This document shows positions 23,393 through 35,650 of a stretch of DNA of 64,000 bases, piece by piece. Location of the stretch: assembly GCF_963662255.1 (NCBI RefSeq), contig NC_085047.1, positions 20,742,258 through 20,806,257 of the forward strand. Reading direction: 5' to 3'. Below the pieces are notes generated by a model. It did no database searches, was not told the DNA's origin, and worked only from the letters and a program-made list of their open reading frames with translations. Position numbers and translations under genes: made by a program. Numbering within the stretch: position 1 is the stretch's first letter; the number at the start of each line of letters is the position of its first letter. Origin of the DNA: Cinclus cinclus. Lineage: Eukaryota > Chordata > Aves > Passeriformes > Cinclidae.

Positions 23393-26300
23393 GTAAGTAG
23401 ATGTTCTTTGGAAAGCCAGATTCATATGAGATTGAATCCAGAAGTTTTAGTTTTATCTGTATGAGGTGGTTGAGTAAAACAATACAGGCTCAATTCTATT
23501 GTTGTATCTAGTTTAATTTAAAGGTTTTTAAATTGCTTCGTGTGTAAGAAAAAGTTAGTTCAAATGACCCATATCTGCATTCAGGGTTCAAATCAATACC
23601 ATGCTGCTGAAGATAAGAATTTTAAAAGTATTTGTTAGAAAATAACAGAGAAAAAATTGACAATGCAGAAGTGTGCTGCTGGAGATTCAGGGGAGATTAG
23701 ATGAGGAAAGAAATCAGTGCATGCTGTTCTGTGTACATGATAGGCAGATAGTTTTATATGCCTGGCTTTTAATGATGGTGTGAAGCATCTTTCTGCTACA
23801 TCACTGTGTAAGAAGGGAGTGAAGTAGGGTAAATTTACTTTATGCTCTGTCCAGGATTCATTTAGAAAACTCCAGCTGCTAAGCCTGTGAGAAAGAGGCT
23901 TCAGCTTGTCTAGCTTCAAATGTTTAAAACAAGTTCTCTGTTATAACTGGACAAACCCCAAAGCTTTAACACTTTTTGGAGAAGGAACTTTTTCTTCTCT
24001 GTGTTTGTATGAAACCTAGTGTGCCCAGAAGTCACACTTCCTTCTAATAATTAACATGGAAACATGTAGCCAGTCTTAACTCGAATCCTGAATTATACAA
24101 CTTCAATCCAAGACCTTTTCCCACAGTCCTGCCTGTGAGCATGTACGTGTTACTCTAAATGCACACCAAATCTGTATTTTTTTAGAGCAATCAATAAGAA
24201 AACCACCACAACAAAATCCTTGTCCTGCAGATGTCATAAGTGGCTTTGTATGGCATGTGACCTTTTGACTGAGTAACCTCTGTCCTGCTGCCAAAAATAC
24301 CTGATGAGTGACTTTCTTTTATTTTTAGTGGGCTCCTTATTGATGAAGGTAGCCTGGAACTAAAAATCCTGCTGTGGGTCAGACAGCAACATACTTTTCT
24401 TATTGTATCTTCCCAGATCTTAGAAACATGTTGATTTGATTCTCACCTCAGATGGCCTATCTTACATCTCATCCTCTGACAAATTATCCAATTCCTATGC
24501 ATTTTTGGGCCATGGTTTAATATTTTTTTATAGTGTGACTAGCTCAAGACCTTCCCTTCCTCACAAATCTAAATTTTCTTACTGCTTCACAAGCCAGGGT
24601 TGGCACAATTATTTCAAATGATCTGGTTTTCAGATGATTCCCACATCATTCCCAGACTGTGAGACAGCCTGTTTATGTGATGGAAAGTACCAGAGGGACC
24701 CTTATACTGATAGACTAATTGTTTACATGAGTGAAAAAAAATCAAAGTAATTTGACTTTCATACTTTGCATGTTCCCATGCTTCTGTCTGATTGTATCAT
24801 CCTTGGTTTCCTGTGCTGAGCATCTCTCTGTCAAGTTCACTTCTTCCCCTTCATCTCTTCACTGCGGTTTATGGTACTGTCTGTACAGGACCACCTTAGT
24901 TTCTGGAAGATCTCTTGCTTTCTAAGCAAGGACCTAAGTAGATGGCATACTTACTATCTCAGTATTCTTGTGAGCAAGGCAGGACAAGTATAAGGAAGTA
25001 GCAGAGTGCTTACACTGAACGGAGAGTGAACTGATGCAGACAAAAAGAAAAAGGAAGGGAGCTAAAGGATAGGGCATTTATGCAACTAGAAACAAGAATT
25101 TATCCAGACAGCCAAAAATCTTGTACCTGTCTGTGCCCCATTTTCTTTATTGGATATCATGAGTTTCTCTGCCTCATCCTTTGTTTTCCAGACTACTAAG
25201 ATCCATGAGAGAAAGGATAATTCCTCTGCTTGTGAAAAATGCCATTTTACAATGCTGTGATATTCTACCCGGAACGTTGGGCTCCAACACTATTACCATT
25301 TAAGTGAACTGGGAATCTCCCACTGGTGCTGACTTAAGTTTTTGTTACTGAGTGTTGTCCAAAGGAAAAAACTTCAATTTTCCTTTGTAGTCCAGCATGT
25401 ACATTTCACTTTTCACTTGGAACTGTTCCTTTCTTATTCACCTACTTCCTTCATTCTCAGAGCTAAATTCAGTGTCTCTTGATGTTTCTTTTCTGAGACT
25501 ACTGATCTATCTCCACTTAGTCTGTCACTCATTGTTTCTGGAATTGGCAAGGAACATCGGAACATCTAGAAAGAGAGGTACTGCTGAAAAGGATGAGAAA
25601 GATAAAGCTAGACAATAAAAATAGCAGGGAAACCTATCCTGAAGTGGAGCAAAATTAGTATTGGTGGAAGTTCTATATTAAATATATGTTTCTGGGAATG
25701 TTTGAAAACAGAAATGGAATTGATAGTAATTATTTTAAAAATAATTTTAGGACATTTTGAGAAATGTGCCCACTGTTGCCACTCACCTTATATGTTTTTC
25801 TGTGTGGACTCAGCCATTGGAAATCTTTCTTTGGTTTGCATGTTAGCTCTTATGTTTTCAGCACTTACGTAATTTTCAATCATGCTTTAAAATTACACAA
25901 GTAATGAAAAGGTAGAGGAAACAAAGTTTTCTTGGGACAGGGAGAAGAACCATTTCAAAAGTTCTAGCCAAGCTGGCTTCAACCTTGCAGTGCCTTAATC
26001 AGCTTCTCTTTGGTAAGGGCAGAGAGAAAAGCAAAGGAGAGAGCATATTTCAGCTGAATATGCACTTGGTTCAGTGAAACTTAAAGTGCATTATTCCATT
26101 CCATGTATATCTGGAATCATCAAAAATGCTAAAACTCCCAAGACTTGCATACACTTATACTGCTCAGATGCTAATGAACAGAATTGCATCTTGTTCACAT
26201 CCACTTTCACAGGAAAATTTTAGTAAAATGGGTTTCATTGCTCAGTTTTAATGGCCCTTGGTGAGGTTGGATTTTTGTCCCAAAGGTTGGACTTTTGTCC

Positions 26301-26566
26301 AAGCCTGGAGCACAAAGCAGTATGTAGCAACAATGCTGCAGTGGCACAGCCAGGACTGTCTGGGGTTCCCCTTGCTCTTTATAAGTAACAACAACAAGCT
26401 GCTCCCTGATTCAATAAGCACTGTATTATTTAAAAGAAGCAAAAGGAAAAAAAACTGGCCAATAAAATTGTCTGAGTTTCTAAGTCAAGTAAACAGTAAG
26501 GGCTACTATATTTATGCTCCAGCTACTGAAGAGGAAGGATAATATACTTTCTCTCTTAGAATTTTA

Positions 26567-26570
<4 letters not shown>
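23393..26570. other. Non-coding stretch, no gene recognised
   Basis: Short frames on both strands only. An isolated acceptor-like TTGTTTTCCAG at 25,181-25,191 is followed by 22 open codons (ending Cys-Glu-Lys-Cys-His-Phe-Thr-Met-Leu) and TGA at 25,258-25,260, without other support. A tandem GGTTGGA(T/C)TTTTGTCC pair lies near 26,266-26,301. Confidence 0.55.
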
Positions 26571-26597
<27 letters not shown>

Positions 26598-26598
26598 T
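26571..26598. repeat. (TAA)n trinucleotide microsatellite
   Basis: About nine uninterrupted TAA units follow TTTTAATAG and end at ATAATAATTA. Confidence 0.95.
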
Positions 26599-26769
26599 TA
26601 CAAAAAAGTTCTTTTAATTAATCTCAATTGAAGGAAGTGTGACTCTGGAATGGGATTAACAGTCTGAACTGTGAAGGACACACAGTGCAGGGCAATACAG
26701 TGGTGTCTATAACAGCTACAATTATACCTGAGTGTATCTTTATGCTCATAAACCCATATTTAAACAAAT

Positions 26770-26907
26770 AAGTGGTCTGATTTTCAAAAATACTTCTGAC
26801 CCAGCTTCTCCAGCTGACTTCAGTAAAATGTGCACATGTTCACTTCCAGAATGAAGCCACATATTTAGATGCTTAAGTCTAAGCATATAAGACTTGAAAA
26901 TGCTGCC
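26770..26907. repeat. Old sauropsid-type dispersed repeat (MITE-like)
   Basis: AGTGGTCTGATTTTCAAAAA, then CAGCTTCTCCAGCTGACTTC, then CCACATATTTAGATGCTTAA and GACTTGAAAATGCTG follow the order of a common reptile/bird dispersed repeat as I remember it (GTGGCCTGATTTTCAGAGGTGCTGAGC..., CAGCTCCCATTGACTTCAGT, CCACATATTTAGGTGCCTAA, CTTTGAAAATGTTGG). I cannot give a family name. The 157-codon minus-strand open frame at 26,746-27,219 runs through it, which argues against that frame being a gene. Confidence 0.5.
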
Positions 26908-28080
26908 AGTAATAATTCTCCTGGCTTCATCATGGGGATAACACACCAAGTGGATTTTAAATACAGGTGTTTCTACAGGAGGATAAGCAATGTGATCAGA
27001 AGGACCTGATGCAACTCCTGGTTTCTTGGTTCCTTCTGAAACAGTTAAGGAATTGTGTTCTTGAAACATCAGCACGGTCTTGACTACACCTGAACAAACA
27101 GCCCATAGGAAAGCTGTCACAGAGAATTCTCTGACTTCCTGGCTCATCCTTCTGATCAAACCAGTGTTAATACTTTGCATTGCAATAATAGCATGTAACA
27201 ACAGAAAATATTTCCTCAAACTATTTTCTGATCATCATGTTTGAAGGAAACTCTCCTTAAAAAATCCTTCACCTGTAGATATTCATACCTAGTTTTCAGC
27301 TTCAAGTAAAAATAGCAGGTTTACCATTTTTAAAGAGGACTTCAATAAACACTTCTGAGGAATGGCTGAATGGTTCTTTTGGAAAGAATTCAGCTGTAAA
27401 CCTGAAGTTGGAGCCATCCTTATGCTAAGAAATTTGAATTTCCTCTGTGACTTCTACTAGCATCTATATAGATCTGATTGCTGTGAAACAATTTACAACC
27501 AAAAGGAAGAATACAGGTTTTTAATTGAAGATAAAATAGAAATGTCTTAATAATATTTGAATACTAGTTCTTTATATGCAGAATAATCTTCTCATTTTTG
27601 GGAGTCAGGTGATCTTTGAAATGGAAAACATTGTGCTTCAGGTTAAAAACTTGATGTGTTCAAGCAGAAGTCACTTGGCAGAATTTCCCAAACACTGAAT
27701 GACTTCCCACCACACTCTTCACATTTGAAGCCAACCTCAGTGAAAAAAATTTAAAAAAAATTGGAATTAGATAACTTTTTAGTTTTATTATGAAAAAACC
27801 CGAAACTCTTCCAAGAAAAATAACAAACATTTCTAATATTATACTGAGAGAATTAGTCCACTGGAAAAAATTATGTGATGCCTAAGAACAGGTATCAAAC
27901 AGATGTAACCAAGTTTACCACAGAAGGCATTTAAACTAAGAGGCCAGTGTCTGCAAAACTTGTGTTTCTTTGATTTCCTCTTGGGAGAATGATGCTGGTG
28001 AGAAGCAGGCCAGCATTCTCCTTTCTCCCCACTTAACCTGCTTTCTTTTTATGTCCTCTTTTCCATGCTCTATTTTTCAG
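26908..28080. other. Non-coding sequence leading to a strong splice acceptor
   Basis: AT-rich single-copy sequence. Its last 50 bases hold a branch-point-like CTTAAC and a long pyrimidine tract (CTTTCTTTTTATGTCCTC, then TTTTTCAG) that ends at 28,080. Confidence 0.6.
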
Positions 28081-28134
28081 ATCAAATCCCCGAGATGGAT
28101 GTGTATGTTGGGACGTGCAAACACAACTATCCTG
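28081..28134 (+). CDS. Candidate 54-nt internal exon, gene unknown
   Basis: A long pyrimidine tract ending TATTTTTCAG and a consensus donor CTG|GTAAGG bound 54 bases, a multiple of three. Two CpGs sit in this short stretch (CCCCGAG, GGACGTG) although CpG is rare around it, as expected of constrained coding sequence. All three frames are open, so the phase is not fixed. With phase-1 introns it reads QIPEMDVYVGTCKHNYP, with phase-2 introns SNPRDGCVCWDVQTQLS (faintly WD-repeat-like), and in phase 0 IKSPRWMCMLGRANTTIL. No other exon of an identified gene is visible in the window, so the host gene would have very long introns. I do not recognise the protein. Chance co-occurrence of two good splice sites cannot be excluded. 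Confidence 0.3.
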
Positions 28135-30737
28135 GTAAGGCAGTGATCACAGCCAGAATACCACCATAGGGTAGATCTACTACTTTTACAAATGCACAGG
28201 ACATCTGATAGCCAGTGCTGCCAGGCAATCTGCCCAAGGCAATATGTAATATCAGTGCAAACTGGATGCTGGGTGTGAGAACTCCTGCCACTTGACCTTG
28301 TCTCAAATCATTGGCACAACTTCTCCCAGTGTAAGCAATATATCTAAAGTGAAAAGGAAAACAATGTGCAAAGCAGCCATGAAGGTAATGAGGTATATTA
28401 AAAAGGCAGCTATGAAAATAATATTTTTGAAATCAAAGCACCCAAATGAGAACTAAAAGAATAATCACATTTGTGTTTTTAGCATTTTCAGTTGCCAGGA
28501 GGACATTAGTCTTCCTGAGCTGTAGCAGCAGGAAGTCTCTAAGTTCTCCATATGGTGGCAAGGAAAGTAATATCTTCTATAATAGACAAATGAATCTTAG
28601 AGAAGACCCTTTTGCATAATTCCTAGCAATGATTGCTTTCTGAGTCTCTGCAAAATATACATGACTTACATGACTTTGGAAAATATTCTTTAAAGTTCTT
28701 TTTTCTGTCTGATTCCTGATGCCAAGTCTTTGGTCCAATGACTTGTCACGTTTGTCTGCTTTAGACTTTCATCATTCAACAAAACTAATAGTTTTGCTCA
28801 TTGTAGCATTGGTGTTATTCTAATTACTGCTACTGTGTAAGCAGCGATGTACAAATGAGCCTAATGGAGCATGTAAGAGAAACTTAACCATGATGGAGTA
28901 TGAGCATGATTTATTACCCAAAATCACAATAAATTAACATGCTGATAGTCAGAGTTGTAACTTCTATATTGTAACTACAATTCCACTACTCTCTCAGCAT
29001 TAAGCCTGTAATAGATACCATTCCTATGTACGTAAGCTGAATGGAGATTTTCCTCCAAGGAATGCTACTTGTCTAAAGAGATTTTTTTGGATATGAGACA
29101 CACTACCATTAGACTTTTATATAGCTCATCATTAACATGCTGTCCCAATTTTAGTGGATAAGTTGTTCAGCAAATTGGAGAAGCAGTTGCTTTTCATGAA
29201 GAAAAAAGAATGAGGAATCCTACAGTATTACAGATTATAGAACATAATTAGCAAAACATTTAAGTGTCCTCCTAGACAAAATCTGAATGTCCAGCTAAGA
29301 ACTCGCAAAAAAGGAAAATGTTTCTCATTTGGGTTTGTTTCTTGTTAGGATTTGTCCTTTTCAAGACTTTTTTGATAATTACTTAAACATAGAGCATGTG
29401 ATCCTCGTGCCTTTTGGAAACAGGTCTAACAGGTCATGTGGCATTTCTGAGTTAGGTGACACCAGAGCAGACATGCTACACTAAAAATTCTCTACTCTGA
29501 TGAACTAGCAAGAATAGGCATTTTGCAAAGTAGTTCACAAAATTATGTGAACTGCAGAAAGAAACGTGTGAATTAAACAGAAAGCAATATGGCATCCAAA
29601 AAAAATGAATGTACCTGTAGTGTAATTCTACTAGATACAGACACAATGAATCCTGAAGTTCTTTTGCCTGACAGAACTTAAACACAATATCATCTCTGCT
29701 TTAGATAGTCTCTGAATTGCAGATAGCTAGAAAACTTGACTATGCTGATATGTATTAATCTGAAGTTGCCCTTATCTGATGCTCTTACCTAGGCATCAGT
29801 TTCTAGTCACTTTTTGGTTGCAGGATTCTGGATCAGCTAGAGTTCAACTCAATTTGATCTGATACAGCTATTCACTTTCAGCCCCAAAATTCAGAATATC
29901 AAGATAGAGATAATTTAAAAATTTCCTCCTTCAAGTTAGAAAAGAAGGCTGCAAATCACAGCAAATAAAAATGACAGTTTGTTATAGTAATAACTATTTT
30001 GCATTGAATGCCTTACTTATCCCTATTTTTAATGGACACATTGGGTTCAACTTCTTTTCAGCAGTGAAGAAAGGATGTTTTTGACATTTCAAGTAAGAGT
30101 CATTTAAGGCCTTTGCAGGTATTTCTCTCTTAAGCATTTTGAAACTTTCTGTTGGTATTCCAGGCTTCCCATATTAGTGAAGATTCTGTCTACTTTGCAG
30201 CCAGGAGAAAAATCCAAGGCACTCTGAAGTTAACCATCTGCCCTCTTGGAAGAAGGATAAAAACTAAAGAGACAAAATTTGACTGATTATTTACACAAGA
30301 TTATGGCTCTATCAGTAAGCCATAATTGCTGGTATAACAGATTTGGTGCACTGTCTCTAAGTGTGGAGAGCCTAACAGCCAGCAGAGCAGGTACTTCACC
30401 TCAAATTGGAGTTTACAAGAGGTTTTCAGCTGCAGAGATGTAACTGTGTGGGACTTGCTCATGGTAACAGGTTCCTTAATAAAAAGATGCTGATACAAAT
30501 ACAACGTATTAAGGTCAGTGTTTCTTTAAAAATTTATAATCTAGAACTCTGCTCCCTCTGACTACAGTAGCAGAACTGTGGCTGACTGGAGGGAGAGCAG
30601 GGTGTTTCCCCAAAATGCACCCCGAAGAAATAGCCCAGGTTGTTTGGCACTCTCAGACAATAGTGTCAGTGCCCTCGCAGGGCCAGCCTGGCTTTCTGCT
30701 CCGTGCAAAGGCTTGAGCCCACAAGTCTCAAATCTTG
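28135..30737. other. Non-coding stretch with a GC-richer end
   Basis: AT-rich single-copy sequence to about 30.55 kb, then a GC-richer patch (30,560-30,740) open on both strands for 65-100 codons (plus frame 30,578-30,886, minus frame 30,562-30,759). No domain is recognisable in either, and the plus frame runs on into an old SINE, so neither is called. Confidence 0.5.
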
Positions 30738-30830
30738 TTCCTGGCTCTGCTGATAGCATTTGGGAAAATCCTTTGCAGGCAATTTACAGTCAATATCTCA
30801 GTTATTCCATCTGCAAAATGGAGATGAGGA
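30738..30830 (+). repeat. Probable MIR-like SINE
   Basis: TTCCTGGCTCTGCTGATAGC, TTTGGGAAAATCCTTTGCAG, ATATCTCAGTTATTCCATCT and GCAAAATGGAGATGAGG line up in order with MIR (CCCGGCTCTGCCACTTACTAGC, CTTGGGCAAGTTACTTAACC, TGCCTCAGTTTCCTCATCTG, TAAAATGGGGATAATA). The CTCAG...CCATCTG(C/T)AAAATGG(A/G)GAT core is the strongest part. It is old and diverged, as expected for the few MIR copies surviving in birds. Confidence 0.5.
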
Positions 30831-33800
30831 CTCCATCTGTAGAACACTCAGAGACCAACTCAGAAAAAATGCCAAAAAATAACTAGATTTTATTACTGTA
30901 AATAATAGTAACTCCAGGTCTATAGGGATGCCATATAACAGAGCCTCTTTTTTTTCCACTATGATACAACTTTATTAGTTCTATCACTGTTTTCTTTAAG
31001 GATACTTTTGGTAAACCTCTCAGGAATTAAAATTTTCCAGGTCCTGGGCTATATTGACAACATAATGCAAAAACCTGAATAGTTTTCTTCCTATTCTCCC
31101 CTCCCCGCACCCCCCTCCCCCAATTGCTAAAAATATATGGGATTGGGTGACAAAAAAGATCATATTTGCTGTTCCAGAAAGAGAGACTTTTGTCCCTGTG
31201 CTACAGCAAGACTGTCCATAATGTCCATAACAGGTCATTGCTAGGCAAAAGACAGAATTTTAAACTAATTTGTCTGAGTTCATAATGGAAAAGTCTTCAA
31301 CAGGGAGAAATGAGATAATATAATTTGAGAAAGACCAAGTTAATTTCTAAGGACAGAAGAAAGCTGACTGAGAGAGAGCACAGTTGGGTTTCTGTTTTAT
31401 TTTAGGGCTTGACCTCTGTTTCAGTATTTGAGGCAACTGTAATGGTACATGTTCAACACAGCAAAGAGCCACGTGCTGTAACAGGCACTAAATTGTTAAT
31501 GTCACAAATGATCAATATCTTTTTAAGTTCAATATCTGTCTGTGAAATTCCCATTCCATGGTTATATGCATTGATGGGTACACTAAGGAATTATGAAGAG
31601 CAAGGCAGGACTTCTCAGCTTCTAAAAGTCCAGCTGAATGTCATTTTAAGATGTTTACACTGCTTACATTTATGACTCTTACATTACTTACAAATGTCCT
31701 TATGTCAATAATAGGAAATTGAAACTCTAATATTTATAATGCTGATTTTATCTAAGGAAAGCTCTAATTGGGACTTCAGAGACAGAGCAGAAAAGGGACT
31801 ACACTATCAAAGAATTATGCTGAGATTGTTAAACTTCAGTGAATTAGCATTTTTGTATCTTCTGTATGGTCAATTTTGAACAATCTGTATGCTTTAAGCC
31901 TGACCACATCCCTCAGCCTTTTTCCTATTCTCCCTCTGACCCCTCAGATACCTTTTCTTTAAAAGAGCTGTGGAATATACAGCATTAGCAATTCTTAGCA
32001 CAGCAGCACAGTCCCTGCATGTTATATCTCTTGGTAGCGCATGGAGAAGCACTGTAGGCAAGCGGAAGTCTTTTGCTTGAACTTGTCATCCTTTAAAAAA
32101 AACATGAAGGTGGCTACCAAGTCTTAGATATTATTAAACATTTTCACTAGAAACAAACATTGCTCTCGTTTACTGAAAGCACTACTTTCTAATATTTATT
32201 TTTTAAAACAACAAACAATGTAAATACAAAGGATAAAATGAGTAAAAAATAAAAAAAGAGCATACATCCTATGGGAAAATCCTGCTGTAATAATATTTTT
32301 TTACTCTAGATAACTTGCATTTTGCAAAAAAAAAAAATCACTCAAGGAAACAAAAATAGCTTCTCAATAAGAATTTAACGAGTATTTTCATATTATAGTT
32401 TCACAAATAAAATAGACAATTACAAGGACGCCTATGCCTGCTTCACAGAGATATTAGATGGAAAGGAGGGAAGCGTCTTTTTAGGATCGTTTTAAAACAG
32501 CAGCAACTTTTCACTGGATGTTTAGCTATTAGGTATGGACATTACACAGCTAAAGAAAAGGGTTGTTAGAAGAAGGTGGTAAAATTGAACAGGTACAGAC
32601 AAAAGAAAGAGAGAAAAAAAATGGCTGTCCAAAAAACTGTTTGAATGGAATTGCCTCCTTTGATGTACTTTAAAAGGGAACCCCTTTTCAGAATCTGTAT
32701 TTCCTGAAAATCTGGTTAATTTAGGGTATCTAATGATACTATCCCTCCTCCCAAACTGAGAGATGAAGCATCAGCAGAGGTTTAGAGTTCAGATATATCT
32801 CTGTGATATCATACCTTCAATTTTGTGGGGTTTTATTTTGTGAACAGATGCCAGACAGAACAAAAAACTGCATAATCCTTTTGCCCACTGAGAGCAGGCC
32901 ATTTTGCTATCACTCAGCACAAAGGACAAGCAGAGAAGCCAGTGCAAACAGGGTAGGACAGAGCCTACAGGCAGGCTAAACTTAAAATTTTTGTTGCTCC
33001 TAAGATGTACCCAAATAAAAAAAAAAAAACATTATTGCTTCAACTTTGGAGATGCAAACTGTAATATATTTGAAACACTGACCAATTCATGAGCATTGCT
33101 TTTCTAATAACTGTGAGATGAAAAATCCAACCAACTCTATAAAATTATTGAGATCATTCCTTGCTGGAATAGCAGATGCCAAAGAAAAACAGTCAGAAAG
33201 GTTGACTTCCAGAAAGACTAGCAAAAAATATAATATTTAGAAGCTGGTCTCTGTTAAAAAGTTGGAAATAAAAGTACTGGTTTGAACTGAATCCAACTTT
33301 TCCCAAGCTTTTGACAGTCATGACTGGTTTGTTACTGCAGCACAGCTATTATTTAGAGGTTTCTCAAAGGCTGTTTTATCTAATAGGTTCTTACAGACAA
33401 GTTTGGGATAAATAGGAGCAGGTATAGAAGGGGCTGCAACTGAGGGACACTGAGTTCAGTGTCTCAAAGGTCTGACTGTGTGGTAACATCCCTCGGGGCA
33501 TGGGATGAATGCTCACTTGCAATGCAAGACTGCCTACATGCCTGCCTGCCTGCAGACAATCGAGATGTGGATGAAGATTACTGCCAGGGACTGATGAATT
33601 CTCAGTTAACAGAGGACCCTTGATTTTTCCTGCCATAGTGAAGGAAGAGCTCTGCTGGCAAGCTAACCTCCCCCTCTGGTGATTCAGACTCACATATTCA
33701 TACCGATGGGCAAACTTTCCTTGCCCTGTTCCCATGCTTCTGCTCCCATCAGACTACTTTGAATTGGTGAACTTTTTATTTCTGCAATTTAATCACATTT

Positions 33801-35091
33801 GTTTGCTTTTCCCTAAAGGGAAGTTCAATGTGAAATAGAATATGTTCTTTCTCTAGCAGAAACGTATTCCTGGTGGTGTTGAATAAAGAACAGACCCAAA
33901 AAGTAAGCAGGTATAATTGATCCTTTTCTGCACAGATACAGAGAAGAACTCTCAGCAGGCCTCCTCTGGGTTGGAGTCAGATGGAGTGGAGATTAGCAGG
34001 AAGAAAGGGAATGACACTCTGGATAGCTCTCAGTTTATCATGTGGACTCTGAATAGGAGAGCAATATAGGGTATTTACATTGGGGAATTACCATTTCCTT
34101 CTCATCTCCCTCCTTCTTTTCCACCCCACACTGAATTTGATTATCTTCTCCTTTTCTCTACTTGTTTGCTTCATTCACATGCTTGAAGTATTTCTCCTTT
34201 GGTCCCATCCATCAGATGACCTGTACAACACACAGTGTGAGTTAAGAGCTGCATGAAAATCTCTGCTTAATCTGTGCTTTCATAGAGCTGCATGGCATCT
34301 ATTAATATTTTAAGCATACTGAAAGGACTATGTTAGCTTGATTGCATACAGAGTATTTTACTACATTTATCTTCTGTTTTTCTAATGAGAGATATGAACC
34401 CAGTGATTTTAACAACTTGTCTTAAAGGATCATTTCTTAGACCCTGGAGTTCTCTTATTCAATGGGGCTATTCCCCAGAGACGCAGTAATCCTGAAAGGA
34501 CCCTGATGGGGACAGTGGATGATAAATTTCTACAGCTGTACTGTAATATAAATTCAGGAAAGGGAAGTTAAATGCACTTCTGTCCTGTTTTTGCAGAGGT
34601 ACCTCATCACAGAGCAAAGGGAAAATAACCTAAACTCTTCTTGGCTCCCATACATGTGGGCTTTGAAGGCAATGTTTAGTTCCACATGCCCAGTGATCAA
34701 AAAGATGGCAAGACTTCAGAGAAACAAAAAATGCTTGGGAAAAGCAATACCCGGAGGAAAATTAAGGTGATAACATATAAAATGCTAAAAGAATGAGAAA
34801 TATTTAAACAGAAAGAGTGAGATGGTAAATTAATATATGTGAGATGGAATCAACAGGAAAAGAAAAGACAAGAAAGCAGGTTGGTGTTAGGGAAAAATTC
34901 ATTAGACTGAGTTTTGTTTGTTGTTTAATAAGTAGATGGGCAAATGCAGGAGTGGAAACCCTGGGAGATTTAAAATGATACAAGGAAAAGCACTATCAGC
35001 ATACAGAAGGGAAGATTCTTCCACTGCTGGGAGGTGGAATGAACGATTAATTAGAATGTTCATCTGTGATATTTTACTGCAAAGTGACAGC
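30831..35091. other. Non-coding stretch with one long post-acceptor frame
   Basis: Mostly AT-rich single-copy sequence. An acceptor-like GTTTCTGTTTTATTTTAG ends at 31,405 and is followed by 90 open codons (31,406-31,675) before TGA. No donor or nearby AATAAA supports it and the residues suggest no family. Short A-runs occur near 32,328 and 33,017. The GC-richer minus frame at 33,391-33,735 (114 codons) has no recognised domain. Confidence 0.5.
31098..31121 (-). other. Compact G-quadruplex motif (minus strand)
   Basis: The plus strand reads CCCC-T-CCCC-GCA-CCCCCC-T-CCCCC, i.e. four tracts of at least four G on the minus strand with loops of 1, 3 and 1. This is a strong intramolecular quadruplex pattern on one strand and an i-motif pattern on the other, isolated in AT-rich DNA. 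Its function is unknown. Confidence 0.85.
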
Positions 35092-35123
35092 AAAAAAAAA
35101 AAAAAAAAGAAAAAAGAGAGAGA
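35092..35123. repeat. A-rich simple repeat
   Basis: A run of about 17 A is followed by GAAAAAAGAGAGAGAAAGAG. It could be the tail of a lost retroposed sequence, but no identifiable body precedes it. Confidence 0.85.
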
Positions 35124-35384
35124 AAGAGGCTGATGCTTTAATTTAGTAGAAAAGAAAAAGGAGCTAGACCAATTAGCTAGGAAAAGACAGTGGGAACCTC
35201 CCTGATACAAATGCTAATGAATTCAGTCTATGACAACTCAATGAAACATCTCCTGTCACTATGTTATTCAGAGGGAAATATTTACTATTAGAATTTTATT
35301 GCTATCCTTTAAAATTTTAGGTTTTATAAAACTTAATATGCTAGAACTTTCTTCACAAACTAGAAAAAAGCAGAATTTTCTGAG

Positions 35385-35650
35385 AATCTGAGAACAATTT
35401 AGATAGGAAAGAACATCTGGAGCCATCTAGTACAAGTCCCTGCTAAAAGCAGATCCTTCTCTGAAGCTAGAGAAGATTGTTCAGGACAATATACAGCCTA
35501 ATTTAGAATATTTCCATGGATGAAAATTTTAATATTTCTTTGAGCCTCTTTTTCCAGTGTTTGATCTCCTTTGCTGTGAATTTATTTTTCTGGAATCAAA
35601 TCAGATTTTCCCTTGCTATCTCCATTCTCTTGTGCCAGTAAATTGTCCCT
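35385..35650 (-). repeat. CR1 LINE fragment
   Basis: Read on the plus strand, blocks match the reverse complement of CR1 in order: TTTAGATAGGAAAGAACATC-TGGAGCCATCTAGTACAA (consensus TTTAGGTTGGAAGGGACCT...TCATCTAGTCCAA), CCCTGCTAAAAGCAGATC, TTTAGAATATTTCCATGGAT (TTTGAATGTCTCCAGGGAT), TTTGAGCCTCTTTTTCCAGT (CTGGGCAACCTGTTCCAGT), GCTGTGAATTTATTTTTCTG (ACAGTAAAGAAGTTCTTCCT) and CCCTTGCTATCTCCATTCTC. It is therefore a 5'-truncated CR1 on the minus strand, well diverged. The 3' end lies near 35,385. Confidence 0.8.

Noticed and set aside
25192..25260. Short zinc-finger-like terminal exon (CEKCH)
   Set aside because: Only 22 codons, no further zinc-binding residues, no supporting signals; chance acceptor likely.
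26746..27219. 157-codon minus-strand open frame as a gene
   Set aside because: It runs through an old dispersed repeat and has no domain.
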